A program made the position numbers and the translations under genes. A stretch of 64,000 nucleotides of DNA, taken from the NCBI RefSeq assembly GCF_947507565.1, contig NC_089186.1, positions 1,736,001 to 1,800,000 of the forward strand, written 5' to 3'. The DNA is from Oscarella lobularis (lineage: Eukaryota > Porifera > Homoscleromorpha > Homosclerophorida > Oscarellidae). The notes below the pieces were generated by a model. The model searched no databases, was not told the DNA's origin, and was given only the letters and a program-made list of their open reading frames with translations. Position 1 is the stretch's first letter. Each line of letters starts with the position of its first letter. Below are positions 1 through 16,735 of the stretch, in pieces.

Positions 1-798
1 ATATTGCATTAGACGAAACAGTAGCGAAATTAATCGAATTAACGAGTGCTCGTGGGGAAAACGCTAGAACGCCTATCGTAAGCAGAAATATGAGCAAACT
101 GCGAGTATTATGATGATTTTTAGAAGGCATTCGAGTCATAAAAGCAAACAAGATGTTGCGAAAGAGAGCGAAAAGAGGCAAAGTAAGACGACGCATGCGC
201 AATCTAGAATGAGGTATACAAGCCCGGAGCTATTGCCATTATGCAGCATCTAATCCAATAAGCCTCCTTTGTTTCGACCATGTTTAGCCCCTTCAAGCTG
301 TCAATCACTGCCCCCGCCCCAGATACGAGGCAGCTTGCAGCACACCAACCAGAGCTCATTGTTGAGCGCTTGCCTGCTCCGTGGTCTCTGCATAGGCGCG
401 TGCACACCCTTTCTGCGGCTCCCAGGTGGCAGGATCGGCTTCGCACGGCTCCGAAACGTCCATTCGCTAGCACAATCCCGACTATTCAGGAAGTGAGGCG
501 AGCTCGTTTCAGGTAAGAGGTGCCACGACACGCACGCATTTCATCTAGAGGCGCCTTCTCGCCTCGCTATCCACACGCAATCGCGTGCTTTTCTACTGTA
601 TCGCGCTCACGCTGCAACGACGTGCACGCTAGAGGGTCTTCGTCTTTTTTTCCCCCCATTGTTTCGTATCGGACCTTTGTTTTCCCTACTGAGGCTTCGC
701 CGGGCGCAGCGCGCGCAGCTCTCGTCACCTCGTTTGCGCGCGACGCGCGCGTGAGTGCACAATGCAATTCCCCTTTTTTCTCCGTGCAGATTTCGAAG
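1..798. other. Upstream region of the collagen gene
   Basis: I see no convincing coding region here. A pyrimidine-rich tract ending in a CAG acceptor at 787-789 lies just before the collagen start, so an untranslated first exon probably sits further upstream. The open frames in this stretch lack recognisable domains. A GCATGCGC element near 194-201 resembles half of an NRF-1-type site. Confidence 0.5.
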
Positions 799-7568
<6,770 letters not shown>

Positions 7569-8433
7569 AATCGTGATCACGTGTGTTTTGAGCGAATGAC
7601 TGTACTTTTTTCAATAGTAAAACCTCTCAGGGCGCACTCGTTTTGCTATTACTTTAGATTTTTGTCTGTTCGTTCTTTTTTCCTCCTCTCATTTAAAAAT
7701 ACCGTGTTTTCGTGTGTTTGGTGACTTTTTTCGCAGAGTTTTTCGTGTTACTGTATTTTTACCTCGGGTCTTACATGTCTGTACGTCTTTATTTGGTGAC
7801 AGTAACTGTGCGTCGTTGTGTTTCAGTAGAATTTATTTATGCACCTTGGGTAGAGTCAATACTATGCGCGATGCGTTCGAAAGAGCCTTCAATACGCTTA
7901 GGCAATGTACTCCGCCGAGAAACGATGACTTGAGCTTCCCTTTCAGTGACTGAATGCCGCTAGATTAGGCCTACAACGTACTAAGAAGTTCGCAAGTGAC
8001 GCACGCGCGGCACATGACCATTTTTGTTGTTTCAAATTTTAAAACCAAATTGCTATACAATATTGCTTAAAACGTTGTCAGAATTTCATTTTCAGTCGAT
8101 TTGTATTGTTCTCGATTCGAAATGGCGCACTTACGGTGGCGAAAAGCCGCAGCCAAAGTACCTTCTCGAGCGATGACGTAAATAAATGCCTCCACTTAAT
8201 ATCCACCATCAGAGAAATTCCTCGTGGCACGAATAGAAGAAAGCTGGTCAAGCTCTCCCCGACAAAGAAGCCCTCAGTAGATTGTGATCAATGGTTATCC
8301 CCAGTCAATTCAAATTCAGTCAGTGATCTTTAGGTACTAATGGTGAAATGGAATAACGAATGCATTGGAGCCTAAAAACCTATTGCATGCCTTTCTGTAC
8401 ATCTCCCATGCGTTGAGAACGTGCGCTACCATC
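7569..8433. other. Intergenic: collagen 3' UTR and upstream of JMJD8-like gene
   Basis: T-rich sequence after the collagen stop is probably its 3' UTR. Open frames of 60-80 codons occur, but I recognised no domain and the one at 8106 has no ATG start. The remainder is probably 5' UTR or promoter of the next gene. Confidence 0.5.
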
Positions 8434-10638
8434 ATGAGCACAAGAACGAAATCGGGTCGTGGAGGAAAAGACAGGACTCTCAACGCTTCCCCATCGACTT
8501 CTTCCAACACTAACGTCAGACTCATTGCTCTAACTATCCTTCTAATTGCAATTGCGACGGCCTTTCTATGGCCTGGTCTCAAAACGAGACCAAGCGGTTC
8601 CCCGGACGCGAATTGCGACTCTCTTCTACGTCAAGCCGGCGAATTGACTCAACACGGCTCGTCCGGATACGAGCCGGCCCTGCGCCTACTCGCCAAGTGC
8701 CTGGCGTCGAACGCGAGTCACGTGGCGGCTCGTTGGAACGTAGGCGTGGTTCTCCTCAAGCTCGGTCGCCAAACGGAAGCACTCGAACATCTCCGTCGCG
8801 TTGCCATGGAAACTCCACTCAACGCCGAATATCAACACGGTGCCGGCACGCTCATGACGAATCTCGGTCACTATAGCGACGCGGTGACGCACTTGGAACG
8901 CTACGTCGAATTAATTCTCGGAATTGACGATTTTTCGGACACGATAGCGCGCGCGTCCGACTCGAATCCGGAAGATTTAGATTTCATCGTCGCCGAAGGC
9001 GATTCCATGACGAGCGCCCTGGAGAAACTACTCAAGGCGTATCTGCGAGTGAATTCACTCAGAAAAGCCGGTCATCTATATCGCATTCTTCTCGGTCTCG
9101 ACGAAGCGTCTATCGATCTCCACGCGAGCTATCAGGCGTTCGCTTTCGGCTTGGGCGCCGTCGGGCGCGGTTTCGAGTACGTGAAACGCGAGATGAGACT
9201 GCGCTTCGTTGCGGGCGGGGCCGGAAGCGTAGAGGATGCGTATGATGTCATCGACGTGCACGCCGCGCGTTTGCTCGCCGCGGGTTTCGACGCGAACGTC
9301 GTCAACGTCGCGCGCAACGCGCTCATAGTGAATCGCGACGAAATGAAATCGTTGTTGATTGAAAACTGCGGCGGCGGCGGCGAAGGTGAGTTGTCGATTT
9401 TTGCGCGCGCGCACGAGGTAAAGCAGTCGGACGTACGGGCGTTGTTGGCGCGATGCGTGCGAAGTCAGCGCGTTCTCGACGTCGCGTTGAACGTCAAAGG
9501 GGCGCTCCATTCCGAAAATCAATTCGGATGGAACGCGTTTTTGAATGCCGTCGCCCTCGGCGACGTCGACATCGTCAAAACGTTTTTACACTACAAAGCC
9601 GACGTGCAGGGGCGTACATTCTACGGTATGACGTCACTGCACGTGGCCGCTTTACGCGGGCATTCGCATTTGGTTAGAACTCTGACGCAAGCCGGTCTTA
9701 GTCCGACCATCGAGGACTACTATAATCGTACCGCTTTGGATATCGCGTGCTTGCATCGCTGGTCGTTTGATAGTTTTGCTAAAGCGCTTGGCGCCTCGAC
9801 TGCATGCAGTAAGAGCGCGCTACCACGTGGCAAAACGAAGCGTGGCGCGCTTACAGGCGGCGGCTGGTTAGAAGACGATTTCGCACTTCCGTCGTCGTTG
9901 ATCGACGAGCGTTGCGATATTGACGTGACGACGAGCGATGACGTCACTGCGGACATTTTAATTCGCGATTATTTAACAGTACAACGTCCCGTTCTGATTC
10001 GAGGCGGCGTCGCAAGATGGCGTCATCTACGAACGGCATTGCAAAGGCGAAATCTCGAATCTACATACGGGAAGCTGCTTTTTAAAAAATCCGCTATTCC
10101 CTACGCCGAAGCGTTCGGTTTGCCGGCAAACGTGACGACTCTAAAAGAGTTTCTAGCCGATTTGTCGCAACTCCACGCAACCCGGAAATCGAGCGGAACT
10201 GACTCGGTGCCCGATCCAAACGTTTTCGCTCCGTACATATTCGAATCGCTTAGTAGCAATTCGCCGTTGATAGAACTGTTCGAACTTCCGAGCTCTTTCG
10301 ATCCGGAAGTGACGCACGTGACGACGAAAACGGTGCAATTCTACGTCGGTCCTTCCCTATCCGGCGCTCCGGTTCATTTTCACGGATCGGCGTGGAATTC
10401 GCTGATATACGGCAAAAAGCGCTGGTTCTTGTATCCGCCCCCGAGCGCCTTTTATTCGAAACGACCCGTATGGGAGTGGTATCGCACTGAATATCAGTCC
10501 GATGCGATGGAGTGCGTGCAGGAGGCGGGGGACGTTCTCTACGTGCCGGACATGTGGGGACACGGCGTGATTAACTTGCAGGAAAGCGTAGGATTTGCGT
10601 CCGAATTTATATACGGCGCTTCTGAATTTTCAATTTAA
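8434..10638 (+). CDS. JMJD8-like JmjC protein with signal anchor, TPR and ankyrin regions
   Basis: Single-exon gene of 734 codons from the ATG at 8434; an upstream in-frame extension begins at a non-ATG codon, so I prefer 8434. Residues about 30-46 form a hydrophobic signal anchor, placing the rest in the ER or secretory lumen as a type II protein. Residues about 60-165 look like TPR-type helical repeats, with alternating LLKLGRQTEALEHL and LGHYSDAVTHLERY segments. Residues about 345-440 hold two ankyrin-like repeats (GMTSLHVAALRGHSHLVRTL). The last ~220 residues are a cupin/JmjC domain closest to JMJD8 in its PVHFHG, IYGKKRWFLYPP and AGDVLYVPDMWGHGV motifs. The usual HxD/E...H iron triad reads H648-F-H650...H710, as in the HxH of JMJD8, so oxygenase activity is uncertain. 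Human JMJD8 is a short lumenal protein without the repeats, so this is a fused or ancestral architecture. Absence of introns is unusual beside its intron-rich neighbours. Confidence 0.85.
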   Translation: MSTRTKSGRGGKDRTLNASPSTSSNTNVRLIALTILLIAIATAFLWPGLKTRPSGSPDANCDSLLRQAGELTQHGSSGYEPALRLLAKCLASNASHVAARWNVGVVLLKLGRQTEALEHLRRVAMETPLNAEYQHGAGTLMTNLGHYSDAVTHLERYVELILGIDDFSDTIARASDSNPEDLDFIVAEGDSMTSALEKLLKAYLRVNSLRKAGHLYRILLGLDEASIDLHASYQAFAFGLGAVGRGFEYVKREMRLRFVAGGAGSVEDAYDVIDVHAARLLAAGFDANVVNVARNALIVNRDEMKSLLIENCGGGGEGELSIFARAHEVKQSDVRALLARCVRSQRVLDVALNVKGALHSENQFGWNAFLNAVALGDVDIVKTFLHYKADVQGRTFYGMTSLHVAALRGHSHLVRTLTQAGLSPTIEDYYNRTALDIACLHRWSFDSFAKALGASTACSKSALPRGKTKRGALTGGGWLEDDFALPSSLIDERCDIDVTTSDDVTADILIRDYLTVQRPVLIRGGVARWRHLRTALQRRNLESTYGKLLFKKSAIPYAEAFGLPANVTTLKEFLADLSQLHATRKSSGTDSVPDPNVFAPYIFESLSSNSPLIELFELPSSFDPEVTHVTTKTVQFYVGPSLSGAPVHFHGSAWNSLIYGKKRWFLYPPPSAFYSKRPVWEWYRTEYQSDAMECVQEAGDVLYVPDMWGHGVINLQESVGFASEFIYGASEFSI

Positions 10639-10788
10639 ACTATATAGCGACCGTGGCTTCAACGTGTTTCTTTGTAATGCACGTCATTTTTCTATAAGTA
10701 CCCTAGCTTTGTACTTGAAAATATCATCAATTTATTCGTGGAATCGAATAGAGACGTGTTCTTTACTTTAGCGCGCGCCTTTTAGACA

Positions 10789-13700
10789 ATGAAGCTATTT
10801 CTCGGTCGAAATTCGGCGTCTCTAAAGTGTCTTATCGTCGCAAAAGCGACCGAATCTTCTGTAGATGTGATCTTTTCGCGAAGTAACCCGCGCACGAGCA
10901 ACGAGGCCCTAATTCTAAGCGCAAACCTCTTCCAGACGCTCGTATCGCGATTCCTTTCCTAAACGACATCAAAGTAAGCTTCCACAGTACGCATTTACTC
11001 TCTAGAAAGCCGTTCTAGCTTCCCGTACTGGAAGAGAAGCCCGGTTCGTTCGTAATCGACGCGAATTCGGCGTGCGTCGCCCTGTGGTGCATTTCCGGCC
11101 GAAAAAAGGCGAAAGCAGACGAATTGTGGATACAAGCGACGGAGAAAATTCTAGCGGTAAGCAGAGAACTCGTTCGTTACGGCGTCAGAAACGAATTCGA
11201 GACTATTCAAAGAATGAAGACGCCTCGAAAAATTTCCTAAGCAATTTTAACGATAGTCTCAAAGATCGGAGTCAGGTGAGAGAGAGAGAGATCCGTCTTC
11301 TCGGTGTACGCACAAATTAAAAAATTATGACGTCACGTAGGAGGAGATTTTCTCGTTGGGCGATCTCATGGCTTTTGGATTAATTTACGATGTCTTCAGA
11401 AAAGAAACTGGTATATTCGAAATTTTCATAATTGTTTCAGTAATTAAAAAAAATGTTTTGATTTTTTAGAGGAGTTCTCCAAATTCGATCGTTTCGACGC
11501 GTGGTGGAAAAAGTTGACGGGAAATTATCAAATTCAAGCGGCCATAAGCCAATGGGAATCCACAACAGCTTCAGTACGTTTTTCATTATATCGAGACCCA
11601 AATATTATTATGTGTGCATAGTCTGATGATTCCGCGGCTGAACACTGGACCAAAGGCGCGTCGATTTTGCCAAAATTCGAAACAAGACACCATCCAATGT
11701 AAGAGAACGGGCGTATATCTTTATATCTTCTTCCTATAGATTATTCTTCCAGCTTGCCTTCAGCGGACAAGCGCAATATTCTTATAACAAGCGCTCTTCC
11801 CTACGTCAATAACATTCCCCATCTGGGCAATATCATCGGCTGCGTTCTGAGCGCCGACGTCTTTTCGCGCTACTCGCGTCTTCGTCGCTACAACGTCGTC
11901 TACGTGTGCGGAAGCGACGAATACGGAACGGCGACGGAGACCAAGGCAACGACTACGATTATTTATAATTTATATTTATAATAATAATTATTATTATTTA
12001 TAATTGTTTATACGATTATTTATATTTCTTGATCTCTTTTCCTTAGGCGTTGGAGGAGGGAATGACTCCGCGCGAGATCTGCGATAAATACAACGCCTTG
12101 CATAGCGAGATCTACGCGTGGTTCAATATCGATTTTGACATTTTTGGGCGCACGACGACGAGTCAGCAGACGGAGTAAGAAACTTTTTTTTTTGATGGGG
12201 CCCTGTGGATAATTGATTGGCTAACTTTCGTCTCTGTTAGAATAGCGCAGGACATCTTTTGGAAGTTGTATCGTCGCGGGTATTTGAGTAAGGACAAAGT
12301 CGAGCAATTGCACTGCGAGAAATGCGATCGGTTTATTGAATCTATCTGAAATTCGGTTATTATATTATTTGATTTTTTGTAGATTTTTGGCTGATCGTTT
12401 CGTCGAGGGAACGTGTCCTTTGTGCAATTATCAGGTTCCCAGAATTCGTAGTCTATATATAAGTAAATTAATTAAATTTTTTCGGAAGGATGCTCGCGGG
12501 GATCAGTGTGACAAATGTGGAAAATTGATCAATGCTGTAGAACTCAAAGTATCCACACGTCTCTCTTCCGTTCTTTGTATAGTTGAAGATTCTTTATTTT
12601 CTTTTAGGAGCCTCGGTGCAAAGTGTGTAGAAATCGTCCGGTCTCGAAAACGTCGGATCATCTGTTTCTAGATCTAGGAAAAGTATTGCGTTCTTATTGC
12701 GCAATATTCTCTTTTCGATTCGCCTACGTTTATTAATTAGCTTGATCCCGAATTGAGAGAATGGTCTCAGGCGTCCATGAGCAAAGGTCAGAAACAATAT
12801 AATACGAACCATGGACTCTAGTTAAATCTTATTTTTTTTTTCTTATAAAAAAAGGTCACTGGTCGTCCAGTGCCCAAGTGATCACGAACACGTGGATACG
12901 CGACGGCGTGAAATCGCGCTGCATAACGCGCGATCTCAAGTGGGGCACACCCGTTCCCCTTGATGGCTACACGGACAAAGTCTTTTACGTGTGGTTCGAC
13001 GCTCCCATCGGCTATCTGTCCATCACGGCCAATTACACACCCGAATGGGAGAAATGGTGGAAAAATCCTCAAGAAGTAAGTAACGTGGAATTTATTAATT
13101 CATTTATTAATCCATTAATTAATCCGTTTATTAATCCGTTGCCTTATAGGTCGAGTTGTTTCAGTTCATGGCCAAAGATAACGTTCCCTTTCACTCGGTC
13201 GTATTTCCGTGCTCTCTCCTCGGCACGGGCGACAATTACACGCTCGTCAATCATCTCAGCGCGACAGGTTAAATGGTCACGTGTTATTTTTTAATTTTTA
13301 CGAGGGGTTGTTCTTTTTCATATAGAATATCTCAATTACGAAGGTGGGAAATTTTCTAAGAGTCGCGGCGTCGGCGTGTTTGGTAACGATGCCATGGCAA
13401 CCGATATTCCCGCCGACGTGTGGCGATTCTATTTGCTCTACGTGCGACCTGAAAATCAAGTATAAATTATTATTATTATTATTATTATCGTGTGACGTTG
13501 AACGTAATAAAAAATTATCGTTTTTTCGTCTGTAGGATAGTCACTTCAGCTGGAATGATTTTGCACTAAAAAACAATACCGAACTTTTGAACAATTTGGG
13601 AAATTTTATTAACAGGTTTGAAAGGACGCGTCATTATTGAATCGTTTGCTATGTTCTTCTCTCCTAGGGCATTGTCCTTTGCTCAGAAATTTTTCGACGG

Positions 13701-14718
13701 CCACGTGCCTCCAATGAATTTGTTGGAATCTGATTATGAACTCGTCGGTCAAATCAACGAGGAAATAGATACGTACGTGAATCACTTAGAGCAGCTAAGG
13801 TGACACAAAAACGTGTACTGAGTGTATATGTATAAGATATTCCGTCTTAGAATTCGAGAAGGCCTTAAGAGCATCTTGGCGATTTCTCGACTAGGAAATG
13901 GCTTCATTCAAGCCACGAAACCTTGGGAACTAGTCAAGAAGTCTTCTAATGACAAGTGGCTAGAGAACGTACCAGGCAAATACGTATTGGTATTATTGGT
14001 CATTATAGATCTCGCGCTGGAACGGTTATTGGAGTGGCTGTGAACGTCACGTGGCTGCTAGCTGTCTTGCTGCATCCCTACATGCCAAAGATCAGTCAAA
14101 CTATAATGGAGCAGATTCAAGTAGACTATAGGTCGAATGCAATGCCGTGTAATGAATATTCTCGTTGCTTAGGCGCCAGAGCACTTACTGGTCATTCCCA
14201 CGCACCTGACAGAAGTACTACGACAGGGTCATAAACTAGGAGAGGTAGAAGAATTTATACATTTTTTAATTATACATATTATATATGCATATTGGTTACA
14301 TGTAGGTCTTTCCCTTGTTTCAAAAGATAGATGACGATAAGGTTGCCGCATTGAAAGGCAGATACGCCGGAAAGCAGCAAGTGACCGTACGTGCAATCCA
14401 CCGCGTGACCTAAATTAATTATACACTTCATTTTCTAGTCGACGTCAGTCGCCAGTGACGATCAAATAAAAGAGATGGAAGACGCTATAAAAGTTCAGGT
14501 GCGATAGAATTTCCAAATAGTCTTCCTTCCCGTATGAGCGAGCGCTCGATCGTCGCCAGGGAGACAAGGTCCGTCTTTTGAAGACGCAAAAGGCGGACAA
14601 GGGTCTCGTCGACGCCGAAGTGAAGACGCTTCTCGCCCTAAAGGAACGACTCGCCAAGGCAACGGGAAAAACGACGGCGACCGCCCAGTCGTCGAAAAAG
14701 AAAAAGCCCGGAAAGTAG
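10789..14718 (+). CDS. MARS1: Methionyl-tRNA synthetase, cytosolic
   Basis: Charges initiator and elongator tRNA-Met. It begins [14 protein letters not shown] and has an N-terminal GST-like domain over exons to about 11700 ([33 protein letters not shown]), as in animal MARS1. The Rossmann catalytic core starts near 11760 with [12 protein letters not shown]. The HIGH motif appears as HLGN near 11820. The zinc-knuckle insert has repeated CxxC pairs (CEKC, CPLC, CDKC and probably CKVC) between about 12310 and 12640. The KMSKS loop reads [12 protein letters not shown] near 13345-13385. The anticodon-binding alpha-helical domain follows to about 14370. The C-terminal exons (14439-14718) encode a WHEP-type helical hairpin and end in a lysine-rich tail. 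More than twelve short introns are inferred. Order and motifs match human MARS1 throughout, so GST and WHEP domains suggest membership of a multisynthetase complex. Confidence 0.95.
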
Positions 14719-14768
14719 GAGCGATGTACTTTATTACGATATACGGCACATATATATGCACGAGGTCT

Positions 14769-15107
14769 CTATGCTGTGCTAAGTTGTTTTTTCTGTCTGA
14801 ATTGCGCCGTTTTTTTCGTGATCTTGCTGAAGCAGAATGGGCAGAGGACGTGCGTCAATTTCGGCATGGCGCGTTCGCACTTGCACGTTTCGATGTGAGA
14901 GATGTTTTGCGGGTATTTGTGCGCCTGACGCATGCGCTTGCGAGAGTGCGACGTGCGTTTTTTCGGGACGGCGAGGAGGAGGAACGGCGACGCGGGTGCG
15001 TTTGCACTTGGTTGAAGTGAAGGATATAGCAGCATCTCGATTCGAGCTCGAATTGCGACTGCGTCGTTGAGAAATTGCCGTCCTGCTCTCCAAAGTAAAG
15101 ACGCCAT
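14769..15107 (-). CDS. MRPL32: Mitochondrial large ribosomal subunit protein bL32m
   Basis: Intronless 112-aa protein. The N-terminal ~45 residues are basic and amphipathic, as expected for a mitochondrial targeting peptide removed on import. The mature part begins AVPKKRTSHSRKRMRQAHK, the hallmark start of bL32. It is followed by a zinc-ribbon arrangement of cysteines (CKCER ... CPFC). Length and order fit the animal family. It converges on MARS1 with only 50 bp between stop codons and is divergent from PHF14 with a 278-bp shared upstream region. Confidence 0.9.
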   Translation of the reverse strand: MASLLWRAGRQFLNDAVAIRARIEMLLYPSLQPSANAPASPFLLLAVPKKRTSHSRKRMRQAHKYPQNISHIETCKCERAMPKLTHVLCPFCFSKITKKTAQFRQKKQLSTA

Positions 15108-15385
15108 GTTGTTTATAGGCCTAGCGCACGTTCGTTGGGAAATGACAATGAATCAATCAACGAATGGACAATGTGGCTTTGGTCACTATTTGCTTCCGCT
15201 TCCTGCTAGACGTCTCTCTCAAACGAAAGAAGAACTCAAGGCACGCAAAGAGTAGCTGATGCGAACTTGAGAAGGGCGCGCCATTTCACATCCGGAGCGA
15301 AACCACGTGCGTCGTCTTAGCGCACTTCCAATCCAAAAGGAAAACGAAAAAAAGCGAAGCGAGATAACACGTACGCGTCGAAATA
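15108..15385. promoter_or_regulatory. Shared upstream region of MRPL32 and PHF14
   Basis: Start codons of the two divergent genes are 278 bp apart, so this interval must contain both promoters and 5' UTRs. No TATA box is evident. Confidence 0.55.
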
Positions 15386-16466
15386 ATGACAGACGATTTA
15401 AGCGAGTGCATCGCAAAAGCCCTCCCGACGATGAGTGAGCCAATAAAACAATAAAAAAACAAAGAAAAACTCGAATCTAGTGGCGAGACGTCCGGGAAAA
15501 CGGCAAGTGAAGCCGAACGCCTCAGCCGCCGCTCTCCTCCAACTCGCCTTCGGCGTGAGCGACGACGAGAACGACGAGGAGTACGAAATGTCGAACGATC
15601 GCGAGATGGAAGACGAAGTCGAAGAAGAAGACGAAAAGAAAACGTCGAGCGTCGAACGATCGACGGTCACCGTTCGACTGGGTCAAGTCGTCGAGCGCAA
15701 GGCGCCGTCGCAGCAGGCGGGAAAGCTCGATCGGATCATCGCGAAGTTGAAACGAAATCAGAACGCTTTCGCTTCGTCGTCGTCGTCGTCGATCGTGTCA
15801 CGTGACGGCGTCGGCGGACGAGCGGAAGCGACGACGACGACGGCGCGATCGAAGCGAAAGAAGGGCGGCGTCGTCGTCGACGACGTCGTCGAATCGGAGG
15901 GGTCCCTTTCGGAAACTGACGACGACGACGACGAGTCGGATTTTTCTTCGTCGTCGTCGGCGTCCGGGAACGTGCGTTCGCTGAAGGACGCGTGGGCGGA
16001 CGCGGTGAACGGGAGTTCGGACGAGAGTTCGGACGAAGATTTTCGACTTCCGCCGGACAAGGAAGACGCGGCGGGCGACGTCGGCGACGTTGCTAAGGAA
16101 CAGCGGGTTAGGAGAAGTGGACGCGGACGCGTGGGCGCGGTTGCCGTCGTAGAGAAGCCGACGAAAGAAGACGACGACGACGATGATGAGAGTTCGGATG
16201 AGAGCTTCGATCCTGACAGAGCGTCGACCGATAGAAACGAGAGTGTCGACATGAAAGAAAATGAAGAAGAGGGGGGAGGAGGAGGAGGAGGAGATGACTC
16301 AGATGAAGACGATGATGATAGTGATGATGATAGTGATGATGATGATGACGTCGACGACGATGATGATGGGCCCTCTGAGGGGATGACGCTAGGAGAACTT
16401 ATAGAGGCAATGAGATCTGAGGTTAGTTTTTTTTTATTCGGCTCTAAGAATCATCCAGGCTATATT

Positions 16467-16505
<39 letters not shown>

Positions 16506-16704
16506 CTGTGTAAAGAAACAGAAGAAAGGCGGCGGCGGAGGCGGCGGCGGCGGCGGCGGCGTCGATGACGGCAACAATGAGGCAAGAGAGAAAACGTTCA
16601 TGTGACCTATGATACATGACTGTTTTTTATTTACAGTTTTATTGCAGCGTGTGTCTATGTGACGACAGGTGGTATTTCGTTTTGCTTATATAATACGCGT
16701 TCAC

Positions 16705-16735
<31 letters not shown>

